Shown here one piece after another: positions 34,656 through 47,261 of a stretch of 64,000 bases of DNA. Both the position numbers and the translations under genes were made by a program. The notes beneath the pieces are model-generated. The model was not told the DNA's origin, made no database searches, and saw only the letters and a program-made list of their open reading frames with translations. Source of the stretch: Prunus persica (lineage: Eukaryota; Streptophyta; Magnoliopsida; Rosales; Rosaceae); contig NC_034009.1 of NCBI RefSeq assembly GCF_000346465.2, positions 25,217,983-25,281,982 of the forward strand, read 5' to 3'. The stretch's first letter is position 1. Each line of letters begins with the position of its first letter.

Positions 34656-35000
34656 TAGGAGTCATCATTTGGCCCACAGGCTCATGGGCCAATTGGGACC
34701 GGTCTGGCCCATAGAGAAAAAGCTCGATCCCACTTGTTACCGATTATGGGCCGGCTTGGTCTATAGGCCCGTATATATATATGTATAATAGTGCTATTGT
34801 TTAGAGCCCAATACCTCTCTGGCAAAAAAGAAAAAAGCGCACAATACCTCTTTTTATAAAATGAGGCATTACAGGTCAATGGCATTACTACATTCTAACC
34901 TAGCTGCATCCTCTTATCTCTCCATTTCCTTCTCCCTCCACTCTCTTTCTCTCCTCCAACAACACTTTTATCACTCTCATCTTTTTCAAAAAATTAAAAT
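34656..35000 (+). mobile_element. hAT-like non-autonomous element, 5' end copy 1
   Basis: TAGGAGTCATCATTTGGCCC is followed by GGCCC/GGGCC-rich DNA, ATATATAT and AATAGTGCT, then TTTTTATAAAATGAGGCATT. The same blocks occur at 35739-36150. No matching 3' end or target duplication was found. Confidence 0.6.
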
Positions 35001-35738
35001 TTTCCCTTCTTTTTTATTATTATTAAACATTTATAAATTTTAAATTTTAATGATGGCACTTTGACTTTAATTCATGTCAGCATTTCATAATTTAGTTGTT
35101 ATTAAGTCTCAATCATCTAAAATTGAGGCACCTAAATCTAAATGCCCTTATTATTTTTGAAATTGACTAGAACTGGTTTTGTGCAAACAAACAAACAAAC
35201 CTGAAAAAGAAAGAGTAGCAATTTGAAAGTAATGATCCAAAGGTCAAAAGCTTTTCTAACTGAACCTTATTGGTCCAGCTAGGGTGATGCAAAACCTTGA
35301 ATCATGGAAATTAATTTGGCGACAGCTTTGGAGGGCTAATATGCACACATTGCGAAGCTAATCAATTCAACCACATGCCCCTTGCTCTGCAAGGAAGGCA
35401 TAGCAATTTGGCATCTCCCTCCAATTGCTTTTGTATTCTATACCTAATCAATTTAACCCACATGTGACACTTGACCAAAATCATGAATTCTTCCAATACA
35501 ACAAAGAAAAGGGAAGCAATTGTATTCTATACCTAATCAATTTAACCCACATGTGACTTTTGGCCAAAAATTATCAATTATTCCAATACAAAAAAGACTA
35601 GAAATAAATTCAAACCCACATGTGTTATCCTTTTTATTTCTTTATTTATTTTTATGGAATTCAAACCCTATTAAAAATATCTTATTATTTAAAAAATAAC
35701 GTATAAAATATATGAAAGTGGAAACTAACGTATAAAAT
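35001..35738. other. intergenic, no gene seen
   Basis: AT-rich. A ~45-bp phrase (TACCTAATCAATTTAACCCA and following) is repeated at 35440 and 35530. Nothing else is recognised. Confidence 0.5.
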
Positions 35739-37382
35739 TAGGGGTCATTATTTGGTCCACGGGCTCATGGGCCGATGAGGCCTGCCTGGCCCATCGAGAA
35801 AAAGCCCGGCCCAACTCATTATGGGCCATGGGCTGGCCCGACTCATTGTTCAGTGGGCTAGGCTTGGGCTTGGGTGTTTAAAGCCTAGCTTGGCCCACCC
35901 ATCAAAGCCTAACCCATAGGCCCGTATATATATATATATAATAGTGCTGTTGTTTAGAGCCCAATACCTCTCTGGCTATAAAAAAATAAATAAATATATA
36001 AAAAAAACCCAAAATCTCTTTTTATAAAATGAGGCATTACAGATCAATGACATTAATACATTCTAACCTAGTCGCATCCTCTTCTCTCTCCATTTCCTTC
36101 TCCCTCCCCTCTCTTTTTTTCCTCTGGCAACACTCTTCTCACCTTAATAGAAGTAAAGATGCTGATATGAAGCTTATTGATGTTGGTCTTTATATCTTAA
36201 ACAGACCATGTATCTTTTGATTCTTATTGCATTGCTTGAGTGGATTTTCTTATTGCTTCTCTTTAAATAGGTACTGAAGGGTCGCATAAAAAAAAAAAAT
36301 TTTTAAAAGGATAGTGATTGTAAGAACTAAATAATAGAGATTGGGATAAAATATGATTTTGTATAACTATATATGCATATTTATTCTATTAAAAAATAAC
36401 TATATATGCATATTTGTAGGAAAAAAGAGAACCATGAACATATAAGAAAAGAAAAGAGAACTATGCGCATAAAAAAAGGGGTGACAAATATAGAAACATA
36501 GCAAAATATAGGGGAGAAAAAGAGATATACAAAGTAGGCCCGTTTTAGCCCGGCCCAGTAGGCCCGTTTTAGCCCGGCCCAGTAGGCCAAATGCGGTCTG
36601 GCCCGATAGACTTTTAAAAGTTCAGCCCATAAGACAAGCCTAAGTTTTGGATTATATGAAAAAGTCCAGCCCGACCCAACCCATTATTTTCTTTCTCTTC
36701 CTTCAAGCAAGCCAAGTCTATGTATTAACTCACCCATGGCCTTGATCACGCAAATGGCTCTCTAGATAAAATTTTACTGCAATTAAACCAATTGAGACAA
36801 AATTACAGCTTGTTTCATAAACCTATTTAGAAATCCAATCCCAGTAAGTCTATGCATGAATTAACCAATTTGGGATCCTAGTGAATAAATAACAACGCGT
36901 AGAATTTGTAAACCAATTTCCTTTTGCTTTTTTTACAGGCTCCACTTTTTTTCTCGTTTTGTTTTTTATGAAATTCATGAAAACGATGGATGGAAGAGTG
37001 AGTGAGTTTGGGAGGGATTATTCCATTCTTTTTTCTGATTTCTTTTTTTCTTTTCCATTTTATAGTTTTCAGATTACCAATTTTCTTATAAAAGAAGAAT
37101 TATGGAAAACGATGAAGAGTGTTTGACTTTGGCTGAGTGACTGTGGCTGTCAGAATTTTATATATATGTTATTAATATTAGCCATTTTCTCTAAATTTAA
37201 TAAAATAGATAAAATTTATATATATATATATAATTCATTTGTAATAATCAATTTCTAATAATTAAATTGAGGTACAATTCTAATAATCGAGGTTTCTTAT
37301 AAAAGAGAATTGTGGATTACTTAAGTAACAACGCGTAGGAAAATATTGCATCCATAGCCCTATATATATATATATATATATA

Positions 37383-37450
37383 CAGTCCCGGTTAAACGCC
37401 CCATCCCTCAAATAACACTATTTGAGGGATCCCTCAACTGAAGCTCACTG
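37383..37450. repeat. short hairpin/MITE remnant between (TA)n tracts
   Basis: Perfect 11-bp arms ATCCCTCAAAT (37403-37413) and ATTTGAGGGAT (37420-37430) enclose a 6-nt loop. Outer words CAGT (37383) and ACTG (37447-37450) are also inverted. Long TA runs lie on both sides. Confidence 0.7.
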
Positions 37451-37837
37451 TATATATATATATATATATATAAACTCACCCATGATGTAGATAGAATTTT
37501 ACCCTAATTAAAGCAATTGAGACTTTGTAAAACCAACTCCCTTTGCTTTTTTCTTTACGGAATTAAATGGAGATGGATAGTTAAGTTAAGACAAAACACC
37601 TTGTTTTTTGACTCGTTTGTGAGTGATTTTAGTTATGCCATAATCACTTCTCAGGAGAAGCACATGGACATAATCAGTTCAAGTGATTTTAGGCAGAAAT
37701 ACCTCCCATGTTGTATTATCAGTTCTTAAACAATATGGAAGAAATTACCCCAAAAAACAATATGGAAGTAGCGACCTACGAACCCAAGACCATGAGTGAG
37801 TCAAGCGCACTTAACCTAAAATTGGAGCTGTCATGAC

Positions 37838-37965
37838 GACACAGTACAAATTCCTAAAATAACGTTCCGGCAGTGGTGGATCAAATCTTGGATGAAGATT
37901 CACAACATGGAGAACCATGTACAATTTTTCGGGTCCTTGATCATCTTTAGAATTGACTTAGAAGT
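37838..37965. repeat. dispersed repeat shared with 44020-44131
   Basis: Shared words include ATGACGACAC, GTACAAATTCC, CAAATCTTGGATGAAG, GGAGAATCATGTA-like and TTTTTCGGGTCC. They are direct repeats about 6.2 kb apart. No coding identity is assigned. Confidence 0.85.
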
Positions 37966-39151
37966 GTCAAACGGGCCGACCCGGGCCAACCCATTTAATT
38001 TATCCGGTCGTGCCATGCTGACCCATTTAGTAAAACCATTATTCCTAGCCCAGCTCAAAGCCGAAGTCCACATTGAAACGGGCCAAGCCGGGGCTCGGGC
38101 CTTGCTCGTGCTCGTGCTCGGGCCCAAGAACCAACCCATTTAATTTGAATATTTTTTACTTGACTTTTTTTTTTCTTATAATCTTTTTTTTTTTACTCGC
38201 TTCTCTTATAACTTTTCAGCTTTGAACAACTTATTATTTTATATGTGAAGAAACATCTTACTTTGATTATAAGAGAAGCGTATATGTCATATGTACTGAT
38301 TGGATATCAACCCTATAATCTAATTTTTACTCTATCTCTTTCAAGTCCAAAGTTGTTTAATTAATTTGTAGTTGATATGTTCAATTAATTAAGGACCCAA
38401 GTAATTTCTCCGAAATGAAAGACATCAAATATATGTTTATGATTATAAATAAAATAAAAATAAAAATAAAAACCATGTAAACAATGGCATTAGATGTTAA
38501 AATACAACATTTTGACTTTTGAGACCAAAAAAAAAAAAAAGGGTTAAGTGGGCTGGGCTTGGGCCAAGCTTGGTCCATTGGACCTCATTTTTTTGATCTC
38601 GCATCGGGCTATAAAAAGGGTTACGTGGAACCCTTTTACTAACCTGGGCTATAAACGTTTTTTTTTTCCAGCCCAGCCCAAAAGATCATATCCAGCTCAC
38701 CTCGTCAATAGGCTGGGTCAAGCTTCAAAGAGGAGAGAGAAAATAACGGGCCTGGCAGGGATTTTTTAGAAAATTCAAAGCCCAAGCCCATCCCATAAGC
38801 CAGGCTTGAAAAAGCCCATCGGGCCGGACCGGGCCTAAATGGGCCTACTTTATGTTGTCTTTTTATATGGATTTTTTTGTTAATTCTTTATTTATTTTTC
38901 TATGTTTAGGTGTGTTTTTATGTTTCTATTTTTTTCATAGTTTGCTATTTACATTTGTCTATATGTTTATGTCTCCATTTTTTTCTTTGTTCATAACTTC
39001 ATAGTTCTTTTTTTTTCTTCATAAATATAAAGATATAGTTATACAATTGCCATGTTAATAAACTCATATTTTATCCCATACTTCATTTTATTTTAATTCT
39101 TACAATGATAGTAGATAATAATTTTCTCCATCTTTCGTTTAACTTCTACAA

Positions 39152-39301
39152 AAAGACAGAAAAACCCCTCAACTTTCAAACCAAAGACATGCAAATGTAA
39201 ATTATTCCTTAGGAAATTCAAAAATAATAAGGCATTTTTGTCCGTTTTGGATTCTTTTAAAAATATTTCTCTCTCCTTTGGCCTTTTCCAAAATGTCCCT
39301 T

Positions 39302-39310
<9 letters not shown>
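39152..39310. repeat. dispersed repeat shared with 42531-42690
   Basis: Both copies run AAAAAGACAGAAAAACC, CTCAACTTTCAAACCAAAGA, CATGCAAATGTAAA, then TTTTTCTCTCTCCTTTGG-like text ending in TA-rich DNA. About 85-90% similar by eye. Confidence 0.85.
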
Positions 39311-39332
<22 letters not shown>

Positions 39333-39639
39333 ATGTGAGTCCTTGGCCGGGTTTTTATAGGCTAGCTGGGTCGGGCTTTCTTAGGCTCAAACAGGCAGGG
39401 CCTATGTGCCAGGCCGGGCTTTGGACACCTAAGTCCAAGCCCGACCCACTCAATAATGGGCCGAGCCTGCCCATGACCCATAACAGACCAGGTCGGACTT
39501 TTTCTCGATGGGTGGGCAGGCTCCCATAGGCCCATGGGCTCACGGGCCTAATGATGACCCCTAAACTCACCCTAAAAATTGAAACTAATTCTAAAAGCCA
39601 CTTTTGTAACCAACAACATGTGTTGAACCCTGGCCTTCC

Positions 39640-41492
39640 TCAATAGAGAATGTGAGAGACAACCAAAATTCTGGCTAATTATTCAAAAGGCTCCCCATAT
39701 TTATTTCTTCTATTCTATATATGGTTTTAATACTCTTTCATTAATTCGTATGCATCATATAAATTCCAATTCTTTGTCAACTCGCAATATACTCAATTAA
39801 ATCACTCAAATTCACTATGTAATATATTTCTTTTAATTCTTTTGTGTTAAAATTGAGCTCCTTCTCAATTTTAAGGAGCCAAGTCATGCTTAATATATAA
39901 TGGACTAAATTAATATCTTCTAAAGTTTCATTAAAAATTAATACTAATAGAGGGAAAAAAACACATATAATTTAAAAATATATATATGATTTTTTTCAAA
40001 GGAAAAAAAAAAGTCAATTTGCATACGCTTAATCAATCCCGTGCCAAGAGGTTAGTATAAATTGAAAAGTGAATGAGTTTAGATCTGGTTACTTGATCAA
40101 GGAAAAACATTACTTTGTCACATAATAAAACATACAAAGGGAAATTAATTTCCTTAACTTTGCTCCCGATCAGTTGGAGAAACATAGGCAACAAACTTAT
40201 TATCACTTTTGGAGCCCACCCATGTAGGTAGGGGTGGGCCGAACAGATAAAAAAGGCTGAACCAAACCATAATTACTGGTTTGGTTTGGTTTTGGCCAAG
40301 AAAAAGTCAAACGGTTTAAAAACCAAACCGGGTCGTACATAGTTTGGTTTGATTTGGTTTGGTTTTGAGCTTTTGTAAACCGGCTTAAACCAAACTGGAC
40401 CGTTTATGTGTATATTTATTTATTTATATTTTATTTTACACGTGTAATACTCTAATTAATTAATAACTATATATGAATATTTGAATTGAGCTATATTAGT
40501 TAGTGAAATATGAAGTTTTATGACATTTTGAGCTCAATGATGGTTTCGTATTCTAGAAAATGATTTATGTATGAAGCAAGTTGTGAATTTTTTAGTTATA
40601 ATTGGGCTACCAATGTTGAAAAAATGCAAAACGAAAGAGAATTGGGCTTAGGCCCAAACCGGCCGAACCAAACCGAACCAATCCATCTTAAATTGGTTTG
40701 GTTTGGTTCGATTTCCTTTATAACTTTTATCCAAACTGAACCAAATCAAACCGTCATATTGTAATTGGTTTGACCGTGATTTTGAGGTGAAACCGATCCA
40801 ATCCGGACCGTACCCACCCCTACATGTTGGCCTCCCCCAACCGAAATTATTCTCATATAAAAGGATAAGGCTTACTCAGTAGAGAATGTCAAAATTCTGG
40901 CTAATTATTCAAAAGGCTCCCATATTTATTTCTTCTGTTCTATATATGGTTTTAATACTCTTTCATTAATTCGTATGCATCATATAAATTACAATTCTTT
41001 GTCAACTCGCAATATACTCAATTAAATCACTCAAATTCACTATGTAATATATTTCTTTTAATTCTTTTGTGTTAAAATTGAGCTCCTTCTCAACTTTAAG
41101 GAGCCAAGTCATGCTTAATATATAATGGACTACATTAACATCTTCTAAAGTTTCATTAAAAATTAATACTAATAGAGGGAAAAAAACACATATAATTTTA
41201 AAATATATATGATTTTTTTCAAAGGAAAAAAAAAAAGTCAATTTGCATATGCTTAATCGCGTGCCAAGAGGTTAGTATAAATTAAAAAGTTAATGAGTTT
41301 AGATCTGGTTACTTGATCAAGGAAAAACATTACTTTGTCACATAATAAAACATACAAAGGGAAATTAATTCCCTTAACTTTGCACCCGATCAGTTGGAGA
41401 AACATAGGCAACAAACTTATTATCACTTTTGGAGCCCACCCATGTAGGCTTCCCCCAACCAAAATTATTCTCATATAAAAGGATAAGGCTTA
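39640..41492. repeat. ~0.63-kb tandem duplication
   Basis: Copy 1 (39640-40228 plus 40831-40876) and copy 2 (40878-41492) share long near-identical blocks, for example AATTCTGGCTAATTATTCAA, GGTTTTAATACTCTTTCATT and GATCAGTTGGAGAAACATAG. Copy 1 is interrupted by a MITE and copy 2 keeps the empty site. Confidence 0.95.
40229..40822. mobile_element. hAT MITE (TIR TAGGGGTGGGC)
   Basis: The 594-bp element runs from TAGGGGTGGGC to GTACCCACCCCTA. The flanking 8-bp duplication is CATGTAGG / CATGTTGG (one mismatch), and the uninterrupted paralogous site CATGTAGG is at 41441-41448. The interior is rich in inverted AAACCAAACC/GGTTTGGTTT words. No coding capacity. Confidence 0.93.
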
Positions 41493-42530
41493 CTTCCCTC
41501 CTTACCCATAAAGAGGAACTCCTCCTTACTTAGTAATGTAGCTCAACCACAAATTGACATGCAGTGGTGGTTTTAGGATTCAAAAGCCGATTGGGCAAAA
41601 CTTACATACTAAACTCGACGGTATGAGTGAATTTCTTTAATAAACATAAAAAGATAAATCTAGTCGGGGGGACATAATTAATGAGCCTTACCCTTAAGTG
41701 CATCTATATCCGTAAATAAAAGTTCAACATATACAAAATCTAAAACTAAAATCAAAAGTAAATGCAATGCAATATAAAACAACACTATTTAAACAATACC
41801 AAATCAAAAATTATAATTCATCCATAATTAAACCATAGAATACTCAATTTAAAAAAAAAAAAATTCTGAGATCAAAGCTTTAGAATAATTCATATGACCC
41901 CAAAAAAAAAAAAAAAGCTTTAGAATAATTCATCCCTAATCAAAGCCCTAATTCATTTCAACAAAATCTCAAAATTATAATTTATCCCTTATTAAACCTT
42001 AGAATACTTCATTTTAAATTAAAACTATAATTAAAGATATATAGCAAAGGAGAGAATGAGAATAATACATTGTTGGTGACAAAAGGAGATGAGAAAATGT
42101 TGTTGCCAAGTTGCCCACCCAAGATAATAGATGAGGAATTTGACCACCAAAAAAAAACAAAACAAAAGGTTGGGGAGAAACTTGTTGCTGTCTGGTAGCA
42201 GAGAGAGAGAGAGAGAAGAAGTCTAATAGCCAAAGAGGAGGAGAGAAAAGATGGGACCACATGGATGGGCAACATATGGGTAGAGTTTGTTTTTAATTCT
42301 TTTTATTTATGGGCTAGGCTTATAACACATATAGGTATTTTTATTTTTATTTTTGAAAAAATTTGGGTTGGGCAGGCACCTCGCCTGCCCTGTGCACAGC
42401 CCCTCCACTGTTGGCATGTGTCCCTTTTTGTTTTCTTTCTCTTTCATTAGTATCGGTCTTTTACTCTTTAAGTAAATTTAGGTTTTACCCATAAAAAAAC
42501 TTTCACTTTTGGAAAAAGCCAAAGCTTTTT
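41493..42530. other. intergenic, no gene recognised
   Basis: AT-rich with several homopolymer runs. The minus-strand ORFs near 42009-42275 overlap (GA)n and poly(A) and show no domain. Confidence 0.5.
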
Positions 42531-42690
42531 CAAAAAAGACAGAAAAACCTCTCAACTTTCAAACCAAAGACATGCAAATGTAAAAGATTCCTTAGGAAAT
42601 CAAAAAATAAATAAGGGCAATTTTGTCCATTTCGGCTTCTTTTAAAATTTTTCTCTCTCCTTTGGGCTTTTCCAAAGTCTCCCTTTACTT

Positions 42691-44932
42691 TATATATATA
42701 GATAACTAATTTCCTTTTTCAATTCATACCTCAGTTAAATTTTAAGTCTGTTGTGGACTTTTCTAACTCCAACCCCAATAATTCACCTTCTGCCAAATTA
42801 CCATTTACAATGTTGGTAGGCATAGTTTCTTCATAGAGGTCCCTTTGTTTTTTTCTTTTTTTTTTAAATAAAAAAAAGGATATAGAAATCTTTTAATCAA
42901 GCAAACTTTGAGTTGTGGAGACTATAGAATACGAAATTAGACTACATCTATAATATCTCTTTGCCTCGTTATGAAAAACTAAAGAGGTGGTCTGTGGGAC
43001 AGATGAAAGCGATTTTTTTTTTTTTTTTCAAGATTCGGTTATGAATAATAAAAGATTCACTAGGTATATAAGGAGAAGTTCTTTCCTATGGGTAAGTGGG
43101 GAAGTATTTTCGTAATGGTAATCTACAATATAACTGCTCAAGCTAAATGGAACCACCTCTCCTCTTATAGCCCCATCAGTACGTTCACTCATGAAACTCA
43201 AGTGCTCATCACCTCCACTTGTAGTCTTTTGACATAATTGTGGAAGCAAATTTCCCCACGAGAATATTCGGTTCGGAAGATTCTCCTTTCTTCTTCATCG
43301 GCTCTTTCTCCCTACAAAATAGAATAAATAAGAGGACCACACCCGAGGGGTGTTGACCAAAGGCCCTCTGATGCCTAAGTCAGTTCAATCGATCCGTAGA
43401 GAAACGATAACTAAAATAGAGTACAGGATGTGTTTATAATATAAATCGGGCGGCCGGAGCCTTATGTAAAAGAGAGAGAGAGAAAAGAGGTCGCTAGGGT
43501 TTGAGAGGAATTTTCTGTAGAGATTTTAGTAGTAGTTCTGACGTACCTCAACCCTTGTGTGTGGCTATGCTTTTATAGTGGTCTCGGAGGCTAGGGTTTC
43601 AGAGGAATAATTCCGTAGATGGAAAGGAATTATTCCTCCCCTTTTTGGAATTGATTTGATTAATTAGGGATTTGATTTATTAGGGTAAATCAAATCCCTA
43701 ATTGTGGTAGGTATCAAATCAAATCCTAATTCAATTAGGTAACTCCTCATTTAATTGAGAATCGTGGTAATTAACCAAATCAATTCTCAACCTAATTAGG
43801 TAACGTTCAATTTAATTGGGTAATTCCCAATTAAATTGAGTAACTCCCAATTAGGTTGATTAATTCCCAATTAGGTCAAATAATCCCCAAATGGTAGGAA
43901 TTATTTGACCTAGGGTTTGATTTAATTAGGTTCCCACAATAATCTTTGCCAATCTTGCTTATTTCTTCTCGTACCCACCTCACCATGCCATAACATTTTT
44001 CTTCTTCAGCTCCTAAAATCGGAGATCTCATGACGACACGGTACAAATTCCCAATCAAATCTTGGATGAAGGTTCACAGCATGGAGAATCATGTATTATT
44101 TTTCGGGTCCCTGATCATCTTTGGAACTGACTCCATATGAAAGCCGATATTGCCTCAACATGCGATATTAGGAGTTTATGGCTTTAAGATCCTCTATGTT
44201 AGAGGCACTAATCACAAATCTCTTTGTGATGCCGATAATACACCCCTATTAATTGTTAATTAGGGGCAGAAAACCGATAGGGCCCTATCAGTGATATTTG
44301 GGGCGGATAAACATGCCCCTATTAAATAGGCGGATTAAGGAGGGAAGATTTGCACCAAATTTTTTTGACTGATGTAACTTAAAATAAAGAGAGGCTCAAA
44401 ACTAGCACCCCTAAAATTTATCTCATATTTATTAATTTTTCTTTCCGCACCTAATATTAATACTGTATTATTTTCTTATTTTACATCAACTTTTAATGCC
44501 TCAAAACCTAAGAATTATCTCTCTTCCTCTCTTATAACAGCAACGGTCTTACTTTTCCTTTTCTCTCAAGTGGGTAAGTAAGTTTTCTTTTTTAATCTCT
44601 CTTCTTGTTTATACTATCAATTTTGGTTAATATTGGGTTACGGTTTTATTTGCAGTGGTTGTTTGATATTGGCCATTGAAGGTGGGAGTTCTACGTTTTT
44701 AATTTTCTCTTCTTGCCTTTTTTTTTTTAAATGTCATATTTCTATTCTTCATACTATTTATTTTGGCTCTATTTGCAGGGCCTTTGTGGTATTGGCTTTT
44801 AAAGGTTGGGGTTCTAGTTTAATTTGTGGGTTAATTGGCACTTCAAGGTATGGAAAATTTATCTTTTTGCTTCTCTTATTTATATATAGGTTATTGAAAT
44901 GACATATTCTATTTGTGTTTTTGGTGTACTTG
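42691..44932. other. unassigned repeat-rich DNA
   Basis: At 43340-43470, text such as GGGGTGTTGACCAAAGGCCC looks like LTR or untranslated retroelement DNA. At 43650-43910 there is a degenerate run of AATTAGG / CAATTAAATTG words. A 43249-43028 minus-strand frame (MLPQLCQKTTSGGDEHLSF) looks protein-like, but I do not recognise it. 44020-44131 duplicates 37838-37965. Confidence 0.45.
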
Positions 44933-45655
44933 TGTCACGACTCGATTTGAAAATAAAGAATATTCCAGAATCAGGGTACGTGAATTGAAAGAAATAAATA
45001 AAAAAACTGAAAAATTGATTAAAATACATTACCATTATATATTTAAAAAAATTATAATAATCTTACAAGTGTACAAGATATAAATAAAAGTTTATCACTC
45101 TCAACTAATCCAACTTCTCTGGTTTCGGCTTTGTCTTGCCCACTAATTGATATGAAAAACAAAATAGGTGAGGGATGAGCAAACCATCGCTCAGTGAGTA
45201 GATTATGTAATATGCCAGTCAAGCAATGTCATTTTACACACTCTAGAAAAATATAATAAAAATATACACAATCCAAATTATATCACATCATTACTTCATA
45301 TCTTGGTTATCCTTCACAAATTGTACCCAGTACGTGACTCCTATCAGCCTCACTACCCTATGTCCCCGTCTGGTACATTTATCCTTCGGATACCCCGTCG
45401 CTGAAGTTTTCATGTTCCATGAATAATACATACTTCACAAAAACTCCAAATAATATATATATATAGTGTGAAATATTGCACAAATTAGACATGTTTGACT
45501 TGAAAATGGAGAGAGATTTGTAAATAGAATAAATCCATGATAATCCATGATTTTTACATTTATCACAAAATAAGAACTTCTAGAACACACTACATAACCC
45601 ACTCACCATGATAAGTACGAAATATTGCAAGACAAACACACACGCTCTTCATCTT

Positions 45656-45695
<40 letters not shown>

Positions 45696-46641
45696 ACACT
45701 ACTTCATGGTAGAAATCTATCTTAAAGGATTGGAATGAATGATTGAAGTAAGGAAACATGATACTTATAGGAGAGGCTACGGATGCAACCAAATGATATT
45801 TATATATACAATATTTTAAACCACCAAAAGATTAGATAGAAAGTAGGGGTGGGCATTGAGACCAGAAAACTGGAACACCGAACCGGACACGTGAAAAAAA
45901 AAAATGGGAAAAAAATCCAATTGACCCAAAAAGTCAACAAATCGGATTGGAACTGGACCAAACCGGTTTCGGTTTCAATTTTACACCGCACCAAACGAGA
46001 CCGGTTGTATTATTTTATTTTATTTTATTTCAAAATTTTAAAATCCAATGCTATATTTTAAATTTTATAATTAATATTTTTCCAAATTCAACTTCAAAAA
46101 TTTTCTCATTGTATGAATTAGGTCATCTGTTAAATCTTTAAGCCAAAAAAGTAACTTCTTTTATTTTAATAAAAAAAATTGAAAAGATAAAATAAAAAAA
46201 TAATAATCCGGTTTAAAACCAAAACCTATCATAACCGAACCGGCCAGTTTTTAAAAAAAATTTGCTTAAACCGGACCGGTTAAATAGTACCGGTTTCGGT
46301 TCTAGTTTGAGGTGAGAAACCGGACCGTGCCCACCCCTATAGAAAAGTAAGGAAATAATGTGAGTCATCCACTTTTGGCTAATGATATCACAACACCACT
46401 TGTTACTAGCATGCAAGGTGGCATGGCAATGATGTTTGATTAAAACCAATTCTAAGTCTCTACATGTGGAAAACAAGAATGGTGTCATCTTTCAACTAAT
46501 AAGGGATAATCTCATACTAGGCTTAAGATTTAATAATATATAAGTCTTCACAATAAATATTTAAATAAGAAAAATTCATATTAATAAATAATTAATATGT
46601 AGTATGAATAATTATATATATATATATTACAGGTTCTCACA
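44933..46641 (+). mobile_element. solo LTR (LTR C) with nested MITE
   Basis: It begins TGTCACGACTCG and ends ACAGGTTCTCACA, flanked by a perfect 5-bp duplication ACTTG (44928-44932 and 46642-46646). It is 1709 bp, or about 1.2 kb without the nested MITE. No internal domain or second LTR. The terminal style TGTCACGAC...TTCTCACA fits plant gypsy LTRs. A (CT)n run lies at 45659-45692. Confidence 0.85.
45844..46339. mobile_element. hAT MITE nested in LTR C (TIR TAGGGGTGGGC)
   Basis: The 496-bp element runs from TAGGGGTGGGCATTGAG to CCGTGCCCACCCCTA. The flanks ATAGAAAG and (A)TAGAAAAG fit an 8-bp duplication with one inserted A. The interior is rich in ACCGG / CCGGT words. Its TIRs match the 40229 element but its interior differs. 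Confidence 0.88.
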
Positions 46642-46646
46642 ACTTG

Positions 46647-47261
46647 CAATTATGTTTTTGTGACGAGGGCTCCCTGATTCTACACTCTTATATTTTATAT
46701 GATTAGAATGACATGCACCCAATTAGCCTTTAAAAATTTATAATTTATGTGTCGCCTCTTTTCAATCTTGGAGATAGGCTATTGATCTATTATGTATATA
46801 TCTGTGTAGTTTCTTTTTCGTTGTGAATAAAGCAACTGATGCTCTATGGAATTATCTTTAAATATATAGTTAAATATAACTGTTATCATACATAAGTTCG
46901 GATTGTTACATTTAATTGCTATATGGAGGATATGGAAACATCAACCTAATAGGGATTGAAAGATGGTTGGTGTAAGGAATATTGGGATACTTAATTTTAT
47001 CCATCATATCTGATGCATTGTCTGGGTAATAGGTATGGTATGGTAATTACTTTCCATGAAAAGATTGACCAATTTTTTACTTTGGTCGTGTGCAACCTAA
47101 CTGTTTCATTGAGTTTCAACATCTCGTGATAGTTTCAACACTATAAAGTGCTCTTATATTTATTTTAAATTTTAATCATTACTTTCAATTTTTTCCTGTG
47201 CCTTAGCTTCAAATAGGTTCTGAATAAAGTTTATTTATTTTTTCATTAAGAAAGTTTTTTT
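46647..47261. other. intergenic, no gene seen
   Basis: AT-rich, with no motif or ORF I can support. Confidence 0.5.

Larger units (their letters stand above)
35739..39563. mobile_element. hAT-like non-autonomous element with GGCCC-rich subterminal inverted repeats
   Basis: The left end TAGGGGTCATTATTTGGTCC and the right end (39540-39563) GGGCCTAATGATGACCCCTA are inverted repeats. Both ends are dense in GGCCC/GGGCC words (35750-35930 and 39350-39545). A second inverted pair lies inside: 36530-36660 against 38770-38870. No transposase is present. No 8-bp target duplication is readable, so the ends could belong to two different insertions. Inside are a small hairpin at 37403-37430 and a block shared with 44020-44131. 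Confidence 0.6.
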
